In this document: positions 23,979-32,115 of the stretch, piece after piece
Layout: the number at the start of each line of letters is the position of its first letter
Position numbering within the stretch: the first letter of the stretch is position 1
NCBI GenBank assembly: GCA_021799555.1
Contig: JAJZAG010000002.1
Span: 1-45,102 of the forward strand
DNA from: Deltaproteobacteria bacterium
Lineage (GTDB): Bacteria; Desulfobacterota; Binatia; Binatales; Binataceae
Direction: 5' to 3'
Length of the DNA stretch: 45,102 nt
Position numbers and translations under genes: made by a program
Notes under the pieces: model-generated
Told to the model about the DNA's origin: nothing
The model's database searches: none
The model's input: only the letters and a program-made list of their open reading frames with translations

Positions 23979-26900
23979 TCAGTGAAAATCGTGCGAGGGC
24001 GGTATCGCACCGGGAAGCTTTATCTCAGCGAATTTGCGCGCACGGATCGCGGTGACGCCATCGACCTGCTGGAGCCATCCTTCGGCGTAGAGGATTCCCG
24101 CGCTGCGCAGCAGTGCGCGATGCTTCTGAAAAAGATCGGGCACGACGATCAAGTTCGCGATTCCGGTTTCGTCTTCGAGCGTGACGAACAGAAAGCCCTT
24201 GGCGGTGCCGGGGCGCTGGCGCACGATCACGACACCCGCGGTCTTGACCCACGAATCGTGCGGTGCGCGCAAAAGATCGGCGGCGCTGAGGATGCCGCGG
24301 GCCTTAAGCCGCGTGCGCAGATGGGTCATCAGATGCGGTCCGGTGGTGATGCCGGTCGCGGCGTAATCGGCCGTGGTCTCCTCGAGCGGCGACATCTTTG
24401 GCAGTGGCGCGGGCGGCGGTCCGGGCGCGCGGCGCGGACTTGCGCCGGCGAGTAAGCTTTTCGGGTCGCGCTCGACGGCGGCTGCGTTCCACATCGCGTC
24501 GCGCCGGGTCATTCCGAAGGCGGCAAACGCGCCTGCGTAGGCGAGTGCGTCGAGTTCGCGGCGATTCGGTCCGACGCGCGCAGTGAAGTCGGCGATCGAA
24601 TCGAACGGTCGCCGCGCGCGTTCGCGCTCCGCGCGCCGCCCGGTTTCCTCGCGCAGTCCGGCAACATAGCGCAGCCCCATCCGGATGCCGAGCGCGGCAC
24701 GCCTCCCCTCTGATCCTTCGCCCTGAAAGGGAGGTGCCACTGGCACGCGGCCAGGTGAGGGTCCTTCCATCGCGCGCCACGCTGCCGTGCCCGATCCCTC
24801 GCCCTGTAAGGGAGAGGTTTGGTGAGGGTCATTATTCAGCGCGGAGCGCAGCGGAGCGCGATTTGAAATCTGATGTATTAGTTTAGATTCTGGATTTTCC
24901 GAATCCGGAGCATCAGCCGCATCGTTCCGACCTAACCCCTGACCCCTTCCCGCACGGGAAGGGGAACTATGCGCGGCGGTGACAGGAGGTTCGTTAGCAT
25001 CCTCACCCGCGCGGCGCAGCGCCGCGTTTCCCTTTCCCGGGGGGGGAGGGTTAATCGGTACGCGATTTGCGCGATATTGGAGGGTACAGTTCCAATCCGA
25101 GCTGGTTACGTCGATCGGCAGCATCGTTACGCCGTGGCGTTCCGCGTCTTTGATCAGTGTCGCTGGAGAATAGAATCCGAGCGGATAGCAATTCAGCATC
25201 GCGGCGAAGAACGCCGCCGGATGATGATATTTCAGATAGGCCGAGGCATACGCGATTAGCGCGAAGCTCGCGGCGTGCGACTCGGGAAATCCATAGAGCG
25301 CGAACGAAGTGATCGAGCGCACGATATCGTCGGCTGATGCGCCGATAATCCCGTTGCGCGCCATCCCGCCGCGCAGCCGCGCCTCGATCTTTTCCATCCG
25401 CTCGGCCGAGCGCTTGAAGCCCATCGCACGGCGCAACTCCTCGGCCTCGCCGCCGGTAAAGCCGCCCACCGTCATCGCGATGCGCAGCAGTTGCTCCTGG
25501 AACAGCGGCACGCCGAGCGTGCGGCGCAGAATAGGTTCGAGCGCCGGATGCGGATACGTTACCGGCGCGCGTCCGTTTCTGCGGTCGAGGTAGGGATGCA
25601 CCAGCTTGCCGACGATCGGGCCCGGCCGGATGATCGCGACCTCAACCACCAGGTCGTAAAACCGCTCGGGCTTCATCCGCGGCAGCGTCGCCATCTGCGC
25701 ACGGCTCTCGACCTGAAAAACTCCGACCGTGTCAGCCCGTCTGAGCATTGCGTACACGCCAGGATCGTCGGGCGGCAGATGGGCGAGATCAATCTCGAGA
25801 TTTTCATGCGCGCGGATCATAGGGATCGCCTCCTCAAGCGCGGCGAGCATCCCGAGCCCGAGCAGATCGATCTTGATAATTCCCAGATCGGCGCAATCGT
25901 CTTTGTCCCACTGGATCACGACCCGGCCCGGCATCGAGGCCGGCTCGAGCGGAACGATCTCGTCGAGCGGCTGCGCGGCGATCACCATGCCGCCGCTATG
26001 CTGCCCGAGATGGCGCGGGATGCTCTGGATGCGCCGCACGAGATCGATAAGCATCCGGATACGCGGCGCTTCGGCATCGATACCGCCGCGGCGTAATAAC
26101 TCGACCAGGTCGTCGTGATGGTCGCGGAACTCATAGACCTGGTTGAGTTTTGCCAGCCGATCGACCTGCTCGGGAGAAAATCCCAACGCTTTGCCGACCT
26201 CGCGCACCGCGCTTTTGGTGCGGTAGGTAATCACGTTGGCGGTCATCGCGGCGCCGCGCTCGCCATAGCGGCGATAGACGTACTGGATCACGCGCTCGCG
26301 ATCGTCTCCGCTTGGAAGATCGATATCGATATCGGGCCATTCACCGCGCTCTTCGGACAAAAAACGCTCGAATAGCAGCTCCATCTTGACTGCATCGACC
26401 GCCGTGATTCCGAGCGCGTAGCAAACCGCGCTATTGGCGGCCGAGCCGCGGCCCTGCGCGATGATCCGGTTCTCGCGGCAGAACTGCACGATATCCCACA
26501 CGATCAGGAAATAGCCCGCGAGCTTCAGCCGCGCGATCACGTCAAGCTCGTGCTCGAGTTGACGGCGCGTGCGCACGTCGATTCCGCCGCGGCCCCATCG
26601 CTCGCGCGCACCCGCATAGGTCAGCGCGCGCAGGTAGCTGTCGGCGCTCTCGCCCGGCGGCAGAGGATAGTCGGGAAAGCGGTAGCCCATGTCCGACATG
26701 GTGAATTCGCATCGCTCGGCGATCGCGCGCGTGGCGGCGACGGCGTCGGGCAGGTCGCGGAATAACGCGGCCATCTCAGCCGGCGATTTCAGATGGCGAT
26801 TGCTGTTGACCCACAGTGCGCGTCCGGCTTCCTCGAGCGTGGTGCCGAGCCGGATGCAGGTGAGCACGTCGAGCAGGCGGCGATCCTCGAGGGCGGCGCA

Positions 26901-27722
26901 TACGTCGTTGCTCGCGGCGACGGGAATGCGCATCGTTTCGGCGATCGCGAAGAGTTTGCGGTTTAGCCGTTCTTCGCTGGCGTCGAGATGGCGCTGTAAA
27001 TCGATGTAAAGATTGTCCGCGCCGAAAATCCCGCGCAACCGATCCGTGAGTGCGCGCGGATCTTCGCCGCGCACGAGCGCGCGCGCAAGCGGGCTCATCA
27101 CTCCACCCGCAAGGCAGATCAGCCCCCGTCCGTAGCGCTCCAAATCCTTCAGGGTGACGCGGCTTTCGCCCTTGGCCGGATAAACCGGCTGTTCCGATCC
27201 CTCGCCCTGTAAGGGAGAGGTTAGGTGAGGGTCATTATTCAGCGCGGAGCAAAGCGGAGCGCACTCAAAATTCTGAGGATTTCTCGCCGCGGCAATCGCA
27301 TCGGATCGACCTAACCCCTGACCCCTTCCCGCACGGGAAGGGGAACTATGTCCCGATGCAACCGATGATTCGTCAGCGCCCTCATCCACGCGGCGCTGCG
27401 CGCGATATCCGAGCACGCGGAGCTTCGATGCGGTGATCATCCGGCAGAGATTCTTGTAACGCGCGCGGTTGGGGATGAGAACATAGAGGCGGCTGTTGTC
27501 GTCAAGCGTGAGTTCCGCACCGACAATCGGGCGGATCGTGGCGGCCTTTGCGCCCTGGAAGAAGCGGGGATGCCCGTACATCCCGTCGCAATCGCCGAGT
27601 GCGAGCGCGCGGTAGCCGAGTTCGGCTGCGCGCGCGGCAAGGTCCTCGGGGGTCGAGGCGCCCTCAAGAAAGCTGAACGCGCTGCGCGTCCGCAGCTCGA
27701 TATAGTCAGTCGTACACGCCAT
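23979..27722 (-). CDS. dnaE2: error-prone DNA polymerase III alpha subunit DnaE2 (with in-frame repeat insertions)
   Basis: A 1247-residue translesion polymerase of the ImuA-ImuB-DnaE2 mutasome. The N-terminal PHP domain has the DnaE2-type Glu-Leu-Arg-Thr-Arg-Ser-Ala-Phe-Ser-Phe-Leu start, without the metal-binding histidines. Polymerase acidic motifs are seen as Pro-Asp-Ile-Asp-Ile-Asp near residue 465 and Asp-Lys-Asp-Asp ... Ile-Asp-Leu-Leu-Gly near 605-620. The C-terminal OB-like part has Arg-Gln-Arg-Pro-Gly-Thr-Ala-Lys-Gly and the normal end Asp-Phe-His. Most family members are about 1030-1080 residues. The excess is explained by a repeat-coded insertion at about 122-176 and a composite one at about 892-1004. 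The ATG overlaps the end of imuB by 17 bp, so the two are coupled. Confidence 0.93.
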   Translation of the reverse strand: MACTTDYIELRTRSAFSFLEGASTPEDLAARAAELGYRALALGDCDGMYGHPRFFQGAKAATIRPIVGAELTLDDNSRLYVLIPNRARYKNLCRMITASKLRVLGYRAQRRVDEGADESSVASGHSSPSRAGRGQGLGRSDAIAAARNPQNFECAPLCSALNNDPHLTSPLQGEGSEQPVYPAKGESRVTLKDLERYGRGLICLAGGVMSPLARALVRGEDPRALTDRLRGIFGADNLYIDLQRHLDASEERLNRKLFAIAETMRIPVAASNDVCAALEDRRLLDVLTCIRLGTTLEEAGRALWVNSNRHLKSPAEMAALFRDLPDAVAATRAIAERCEFTMSDMGYRFPDYPLPPGESADSYLRALTYAGARERWGRGGIDVRTRRQLEHELDVIARLKLAGYFLIVWDIVQFCRENRIIAQGRGSAANSAVCYALGITAVDAVKMELLFERFLSEERGEWPDIDIDLPSGDDRERVIQYVYRRYGERGAAMTANVITYRTKSAVREVGKALGFSPEQVDRLAKLNQVYEFRDHHDDLVELLRRGGIDAEAPRIRMLIDLVRRIQSIPRHLGQHSGGMVIAAQPLDEIVPLEPASMPGRVVIQWDKDDCADLGIIKIDLLGLGMLAALEEAIPMIRAHENLEIDLAHLPPDDPGVYAMLRRADTVGVFQVESRAQMATLPRMKPERFYDLVVEVAIIRPGPIVGKLVHPYLDRRNGRAPVTYPHPALEPILRRTLGVPLFQEQLLRIAMTVGGFTGGEAEELRRAMGFKRSAERMEKIEARLRGGMARNGIIGASADDIVRSITSFALYGFPESHAASFALIAYASAYLKYHHPAAFFAAMLNCYPLGFYSPATLIKDAERHGVTMLPIDVTSSDWNCTLQYRANRVPINPPPPGKGNAALRRAGEDANEPPVTAAHSSPSRAGRGQGLGRNDAADAPDSENPESKLIHQISNRAPLRSALNNDPHQTSPLQGEGSGTAAWRAMEGPSPGRVPVAPPFQGEGSEGRRAALGIRMGLRYVAGLREETGRRAERERARRPFDSIADFTARVGPNRRELDALAYAGAFAAFGMTRRDAMWNAAAVERDPKSLLAGASPRRAPGPPPAPLPKMSPLEETTADYAATGITTGPHLMTHLRTRLKARGILSAADLLRAPHDSWVKTAGVVIVRQRPGTAKGFLFVTLEDETGIANLIVVPDLFQKHRALLRSAGILYAEGWLQQVDGVTAIRARKFAEIKLPGAIPPSHDFH
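24712..24968 (-). repeat. in-frame repeat in dnaE2, C-terminal composite copy
   Basis: A full copy (24793-24968) is preceded by a partial copy (24712-24766) carrying the GTGCCACTGGCACGCGGCC variant. A further degenerate unit follows at about 25002-25050. The reading frame stays open throughout. The coded peptide includes Ser-Pro-Ser-Arg-Ala-Gly-Arg-Gly-Gln-Gly-Leu-Gly-Arg and Ser-Pro-Leu-Gln-Gly-Glu-Gly-Ser. The right end is the hairpin CCTTCCCG-CA-CGGGAAGG. Confidence 0.85.
27196..27347 (-). repeat. in-frame repeat in dnaE2, N-terminal copy
   Basis: A 152-bp copy with the standard ends: CCCTCGCCCTGTAAGGGAGAGG on the left and the CCTTCCCG-CA-CGGGAAGG hairpin on the right. It is inside the PHP-domain region of dnaE2 and codes about 51 residues without a stop or frameshift. 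It matches the copy at 29471 in length, orientation and frame. Confidence 0.88.
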
Positions 27723-29430
27723 CGACGAACCACCGCTCCGAGTTGAGATCGCAAAACACGCGATAGACACCGCCGTCGTCGAGCGCGAGTTCATAATAGT
27801 CGCGCAGGAACCCGCCACGCTGCACGCCCATATCCGATTCCTCTCCCTGTAAGGGAGGTGCCACTGGCACGCGGCCAGGTGAGGGATCCTTATTCAGCGC
27901 GGAGCGCAGCGGAGTGTGGTTAAGATTCTGCGGATGATTCGGCGTGCCAGCCGAATCGGGTCGACCTACCCCCTGACTCCTTCCCGCACGAGAAGGGGAA
28001 CCAGGTGCGATGCTTGGGCGGAGGTCTGTGGGCAAGGTGGATGAATCGGCGGCGGCCGCGCCTTTCCACCATTCGCCGTCGCGGCGCCACGGTCCCGCGA
28101 TCGAGACCACACGCGCGCCGAGATTCGCACCGCGCACGAACTCCGGCCCGCCACGTGAGACCATCACCTCGATTTCGAGCGCGGGCCGCAGTGCCCGGAG
28201 CACAAGCTGCGCGACCGGTTTGCCGCATGCGCCGTTGTGGTCAGGACGCGGTGGCGGCGGATCAAACGGCTCCAGACGTATCGCCTCAGGCCGGTATGAA
28301 TTCTCCGCGCGTAACGCGCCGACGTTGCCGGGGCCGCACAGCGCCGCGAGCCGCGCGATCGTGGTCGCGAGCCGATCGGGAGCCGGCGCGGGCGGCAGAA
28401 ACATGTCGGCCTGCGCGGGGCGCGGCGCACGCGGCGTGATTTCGAGTCTGACCGTCTCGACGGCGGCCTCCGGCGGCGCGGCTTCAAGCGCAAGGTTGAT
28501 GAGCGTCAGGATCGCGCGCACGTCGCAGGTGGGCGCGGCGATCGCGATGCGGCGGCTTGCGATCCGATGGTCTTCGAGTCCAAGCACGAGGATCGCGTCG
28601 CCCGCGGCGAATCCGCGCAGATGAAGACGCGCGATGATCCGTTCGAGGGCTCCGCGAATCACGAAGCCCAGCGGTTCGAGATTGTCGATCGCGTAATCGA
28701 GTTCGGCGGCTTCGGTGAAAATTTCCGCGCGCCGACGCGCCACGATCGGCCGCGAGCTTCCGCCCCGCGCAAGGCGCACCAGCTCGACCCCGCGCCGTCC
28801 GAGCCTGCTGCCGATAGCGTCCGGATCCAGGCGCGCCAGATCACCCAGCCGGCGCATCCCCCAGCGCGAAAACGTCGCTTCGAGCTCCGCGCCGGGATCG
28901 AGCATCTCCAGCGGCAGCCAATCGATGAACTCGCGCTCGCGTCCTGCGCCGATCACCCGGACGCCGCCGCATCGCGCCGCTATCGCGGCGATCTCGCGGC
29001 TCGCGCCGACGCCGACCGCCGCTTCCATCCCGAGCCTGCGCACGCGCCGCTGAAGCTCAATCGCAAGCTCGTCTTCGCTGGAGAAGATTCGCCCGAGGCC
29101 TGCCAGATCGAGCCATACGCATCCGGGCGCGCCCGGCTCGACGATCGGCGAGATCGATTCCGCGGCGTCGGCGAGCGCCTGATGCGCTGAATTTTCGGCG
29201 GCGGGCGCGGGCGCATTTACGATCAGTTTGGAAGAGACGGCGCGCGCCTGCGCCAGCGTCATCCCGGCGCGGATTCCGAGCGCGCGCGCGGATGACGAGA
29301 CGGCAACAACCTCGGCATGCGTGGCGGAGCTTGCGGCGATCGCGAGCGCGGCGCCTTCGAGCGCGGGATTAGCACGCACCATCGCGGCGATCGAAAAATC
29401 GTGAACCATGATGCATGCGATACGCGCCAT
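27706..29430 (-). CDS. imuB: ImuB, inactive Y-family polymerase-like mutasome protein
   Basis: A 574-residue Y-family-related protein that links DnaE2 to the sliding clamp in the mutasome. The N-terminus Met-Ala-Arg-Ile-Ala-Cys-Ile-Met-Val is typical, and the catalytic acidic pair of active DinB-type polymerases is not seen. Helix-hairpin and little-finger regions follow. The C-terminal Arg-Asp-Tyr-Tyr-Glu-Leu and Arg-Trp-Phe-Val-Asp-Gly-Val-Tyr-Asp are diagnostic. The repeat-coded block at about 476-532 separates the Glu-Trp-Trp segment from Arg-Asp-Tyr-Tyr-Glu, which are nearly adjacent in relatives. It starts 12 bp after the imuA stop and overlaps dnaE2 by 17 bp. Confidence 0.92.
   Translation of the reverse strand: MARIACIMVHDFSIAAMVRANPALEGAALAIAASSATHAEVVAVSSSARALGIRAGMTLAQARAVSSKLIVNAPAPAAENSAHQALADAAESISPIVEPGAPGCVWLDLAGLGRIFSSEDELAIELQRRVRRLGMEAAVGVGASREIAAIAARCGGVRVIGAGREREFIDWLPLEMLDPGAELEATFSRWGMRRLGDLARLDPDAIGSRLGRRGVELVRLARGGSSRPIVARRRAEIFTEAAELDYAIDNLEPLGFVIRGALERIIARLHLRGFAAGDAILVLGLEDHRIASRRIAIAAPTCDVRAILTLINLALEAAPPEAAVETVRLEITPRAPRPAQADMFLPPAPAPDRLATTIARLAALCGPGNVGALRAENSYRPEAIRLEPFDPPPPRPDHNGACGKPVAQLVLRALRPALEIEVMVSRGGPEFVRGANLGARVVSIAGPWRRDGEWWKGAAAADSSTLPTDLRPSIAPGSPSRAGRSQGVGRPDSAGTPNHPQNLNHTPLRSALNKDPSPGRVPVAPPLQGEESDMGVQRGGFLRDYYELALDDGGVYRVFCDLNSERWFVDGVYD
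27836..28002 (-). repeat. in-frame repeat in imuB
   Basis: A 167-bp copy with the GTGCCACTGGCACGCGGCC variant in its left part. The right hairpin has one mismatch (CGAGAAGG instead of CGGGAAGG). It codes Ser-Pro-Ser-Arg-Ala-Gly-Arg-Ser-Gln-Gly-Val-Gly-Arg and Ala-Pro-Pro-Leu-Gln-Gly-Glu, the same peptide frame as in dnaE2. Confidence 0.87.
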
Positions 29431-29442
29431 GATACATCCGGG

Positions 29443-30576
29443 TTAGCGCGCCGCATCTGCGGCTGCATCTGATCCCTCGCCCTGTAAGGGAGAGGCCAGG
29501 TGAGGCACATTATTCAGCGCGGAGCGTAGCGCAGCGCGATTAAAATTCCGAGGGCGTTCCGGCGCGTCAGCCGAATCGTTTCGACCTAACCCCTGATCCC
29601 TTCCCACACGGGAAGGGGAACCAGATCTGTTGATTCTGCTGATGTCCCCGTAGGTAGCGGATGATTCAGCAGGCTCATGTTCAGAGCTGTGTCCGCTTCC
29701 CTTCCCGATGCGGCGAGGGCGGCAGGCTTCGCCCGCGAGACGAGGCCGCTCCGGATGCGCCCGCGCGATATCAGCATCGGATAGCGGCGCATCGCATACC
29801 GGATCGATCGCGGCGATAATTCGCGTGACCGCGCCCGAGCCGCCGAGCTTGTTGCGCGTGATGACGGATTCGAGTCTCAGCCCGTCGAAGAGCGCGGGCG
29901 CGCCGGGGCGGATCCGGCTGAACGACGCACTGGCGCGATTCATCGTGAGGCTCAGCGCCGCGAAGGTTCCGCAAATCCTGCGCGGTGCGATCGCGATCAC
30001 GGCGGCTCCGCTGCGCTCGGCCGCCCGTGCGATACGCAGCACGGCGCTGTCGGGAATCGCACGAAAAATATCGCCGAAATCGATTACTACCAGGCCGAAG
30101 CCTCCCGCCTCGAGCACCATCTCGGCGGCCTTGAGGATTCGTCCCTCGCGCGAGGACGTGAGGCGCGCGCGATTAGCCTCCCGCGGAATCGAGACCCACA
30201 GTACGCGCGCGAGCTCGACTCCGGCGGCGGCGATACTAGTGGGATCGAATGCACCAGCAGCATCGATCCATGCGATAACCTCTCCACTTCCAGTCGCATT
30301 AGCAGCGAAGGCCGCTACGAGCGAAGTCCTGCCAGTCCCGGCGCGTCCGATAACTTCGCTGACCCGGCCGCGCGCGATTCCACCGTCGAGAATAGCATCG
30401 AGCGCATCGATACCCGAAGCGAGCCGCCGCGCCTTGCGCGTAAGCTCCCGCCCACGAAAAACTCCAGCAAAATCAGCTAGATGAGACTCATTTCCAAGGG
30501 CAGACGAGAGTGGATGCAGCGGCGAAGCAGCCGAGGGATTAGAAGAGATCCATGGAGCTTTGATCGCAGCCGCCAT
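29443..30576 (-). CDS. imuA: ImuA, RecA-like mutasome protein
   Basis: A 377-residue RecA-fold protein, first gene of the mutagenesis cassette. The Walker A-like segment Gly-Arg-Ala-Gly-Thr-Gly-Arg-Thr-Ser (residues 77-85) has Arg83 where RecA has Lys; Arg at this place is common in ImuA-type proteins. Val-Val-Ile-Asp-Phe-Gly-Asp later is the Walker B-like strand. Residues 290-377 are not conserved in ImuA. They include a repeat-coded block at about 318-369 that runs almost to the stop. Relatives are nearer 240-300 residues. In known systems the cassette is LexA-controlled; a candidate palindrome lies upstream at 30634-30655. Confidence 0.85.
   Translation of the reverse strand: MAAAIKAPWISSNPSAASPLHPLSSALGNESHLADFAGVFRGRELTRKARRLASGIDALDAILDGGIARGRVSEVIGRAGTGRTSLVAAFAANATGSGEVIAWIDAAGAFDPTSIAAAGVELARVLWVSIPREANRARLTSSREGRILKAAEMVLEAGGFGLVVIDFGDIFRAIPDSAVLRIARAAERSGAAVIAIAPRRICGTFAALSLTMNRASASFSRIRPGAPALFDGLRLESVITRNKLGGSGAVTRIIAAIDPVCDAPLSDADIARAHPERPRLAGEACRPRRIGKGSGHSSEHEPAESSATYGDISRINRSGSPSRVGRDQGLGRNDSADAPERPRNFNRAALRSALNNVPHLASPLQGEGSDAAADAAR
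29471..29622 (-). repeat. in-frame repeat at the end of imuA
   Basis: A 152-bp copy with the CTCGCCCTGTAAGGGAGAGG left end and a near-perfect right hairpin (CCTTCCCACACGGGAAGG). It codes Ser-Pro-Ser-Arg-Val-Gly-Arg-Asp-Gln-Gly-Leu-Gly-Arg and Ser-Pro-Leu-Gln-Gly-Glu-Gly-Ser. Only eight codons of imuA follow it. Confidence 0.87.
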
Positions 30577-30633
30577 GAATCAATTTTCGCTTTTTCTTCG
30601 CTATTAAGTCAAATCAAATTTATCTCGATGAGC

Positions 30634-30655
30634 TTGCACAAACGGACAGTGCGAA
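30634..30655. promoter_or_regulatory. possible operator upstream of imuA
   Basis: TTGCAC and GTGCGAA form an imperfect inverted repeat with a 9-bp spacer, about 58 bp upstream of the imuA ATG. It could be a damage-response operator, but it matches no LexA box I know, and it lies close to the VOC gene stop at 30665. Confidence 0.25.
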
Positions 30656-30664
30656 CGCATAAGG

Positions 30665-30988
30665 TTAGCCGGTGTACGTCGCGAGCCACCAGGTGTTGCC
30701 GTAGGAGTCTTTCACGCCGGCTTCGAGCGCGCGCCTGTACGCGGCGTCCATGTCTTCTACATAGACGTAAATCGAGGCGCGTGTGCCGCCGGGATGAGGC
30801 GGGTCGCCGGCTTCGATCCCGATCATCGAGTCGCCGATTCTAGCTTCGATATGAAAACCATTTCCGACCGGCAGGCGTTCGAGCTCCTGTGCGCCGAAGG
30901 CATGTTTCAGCAATTCAGGCAGCTTGAGATCGCCGTAAAGATAGGGGCCGACGATTCCGTGGCGGATGTGCTGGCTTGTGCCCCTCAT
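30665..30988 (-). CDS. VOC-fold (glyoxalase/PhnB-like) protein
   Basis: A 107-residue protein with one vicinal-oxygen-chelate fold unit. Tyr-Val-Glu-Asp-Met-Asp-Ala-Ala-Tyr-Arg-Arg-Ala-Leu-Glu-Ala-Gly is the usual helix between its two halves, and Asn-Thr-Trp-Trp-Leu-Ala-Thr at the end matches PhnB-like members. It is short at both ends, so it may be an N-terminally reduced form. GGAGGAA precedes the ATG. The upstream polyprenyl synthase gene stops 98 bp away. No metal-binding set can be confirmed and the function is unknown. Confidence 0.72.
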   Translation of the reverse strand: MRGTSQHIRHGIVGPYLYGDLKLPELLKHAFGAQELERLPVGNGFHIEARIGDSMIGIEAGDPPHPGGTRASIYVYVEDMDAAYRRALEAGVKDSYGNTWWLATYTG

Positions 30989-31086
30989 CGGGATTCCTCC
31001 GGCCTGAATTGGTCACAATTGGATGCTACTGAGGATCAACTGTCGAGACGCACTTTGGTTACGCCGTCAGTAAGGACGGGAGCGGC

Positions 31087-32112
31087 TCAGACTTCGCGGT
31101 CGATCTGTTCGTCGATAATCGCGGCCAAGCTGTCGCGATAGGGCGAGGGACGCAACTCGCGCAGGATGTCGCGCGCAATCATTACCTCAGCGGCAGCCAT
31201 CGCGCGTGCCTCGGCGATAAGCTTCGGGTCGCGCAGGATTTCGAGTGCGCGTTGGAAGGCGGCGCCTGACATCTCGACCCGGTTTTGCAGCATCTGCTTG
31301 AGCTCGGGATTGCGCGCGGCTGCGAGCACGACCGGCAGCGAGGGGATTCCCTCGCGTAGATCGGAGCCGACCGGTTTGCCGATTTTTTCCTCGGGTCCGA
31401 GGACATCGAGCAGGTCGTCAATCATCTGAAAGGCAAGCCCCATCGTAAGCCCCAGGCGCGACATCGCGTCGATTCCACCGCTGGGCATCCCGGCCAAATC
31501 GGCGGCGACTTTTCCGCCCGCGTAAAATAGCGATGCGGTCTTGCGCGTGATCACCTGGCGATAGTCGGCGATAGTCGCCGAGGCGCTGTGACGCAGCCTG
31601 CCCTCCATCACCTCGCCCTCCGTCAGTTCGATACAAGCCTGCGCCGCCGTCCGGACCAGATGCTCCTCGAAGCGGCCGCATAGCTCGAAGGCGCGGCAGA
31701 ACATATAGTCGCCCGCGATCAGGGTGGGTGCGAATCCGTAGCGCGCGAGCGCCGAGGGCTTGCCGCGACGCAGGCGGCCGGCGTCAATAATGTCGTCATG
31801 CAATAGCGTCGCTGAATGGATCAGTTCGAGGGCGATCGCCGCGTCGATCGCGTCTTCAATTTTTTCGTCCGAGCCGCCACACGCGCGGTACACCAGCAAG
31901 ATGAAAATGGGGCGCAGGCGTTTGCCGCCGCCATCAACCAGGTAATGACAAATCTCCGCGATCAGCGATTCGTTCGAGTCGAGCAGGCGGGTGAGCTTGG
32001 CCTCGGCGGCGGCGAGATCGGCTTCGACGATCGCAGCGGGATTTGATAGGGCGCGATTGGCCGACGCGGGAGCGCGCCGGCTGGCGAGATCGATGGTTTT
32101 GGCTTTTTTCAC
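31087..32112 (-). CDS. polyprenyl diphosphate synthase (octaprenyl/heptaprenyl type)
   Basis: A 341-residue trans-prenyltransferase that elongates isoprenoid diphosphates, probably for a quinone side chain. Gly-Gly-Gly-Lys-Arg-Leu-Arg-Pro lies at 61-68. The first Asp-rich motif Asp-Asp-Ile-Ile-Asp is at 106-110 and the second Asp-Asp-Leu-Leu-Asp at 232-236. The start is a GTG 3 bp after the cofE stop, so it is the last gene of the cofG-cofH-cofD-cofE transcript. The product chain length cannot be read from the motifs alone. Confidence 0.92.
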   Translation of the reverse strand: MKKAKTIDLASRRAPASANRALSNPAAIVEADLAAAEAKLTRLLDSNESLIAEICHYLVDGGGKRLRPIFILLVYRACGGSDEKIEDAIDAAIALELIHSATLLHDDIIDAGRLRRGKPSALARYGFAPTLIAGDYMFCRAFELCGRFEEHLVRTAAQACIELTEGEVMEGRLRHSASATIADYRQVITRKTASLFYAGGKVAADLAGMPSGGIDAMSRLGLTMGLAFQMIDDLLDVLGPEEKIGKPVGSDLREGIPSLPVVLAAARNPELKQMLQNRVEMSGAAFQRALEILRDPKLIAEARAMAAAEVMIARDILRELRPSPYRDSLAAIIDEQIDREV

Positions 32113-32115
32113 GGG

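Noticed and set aside
23971..23983. GGCGTAGCTCAGT, resembling the 5' part of a tRNA
   Set aside because: It overlaps the end of dnaE2 and no anticodon arm, T-arm or acceptor partner follows.
24712..29622. CRISPR-like array from the regularly recurring repeats in the mutagenesis cassette
   Set aside because: The repeats are about 150 bp, are separated by hundreds to thousands of bases of conserved coding sequence and have no spacer structure.
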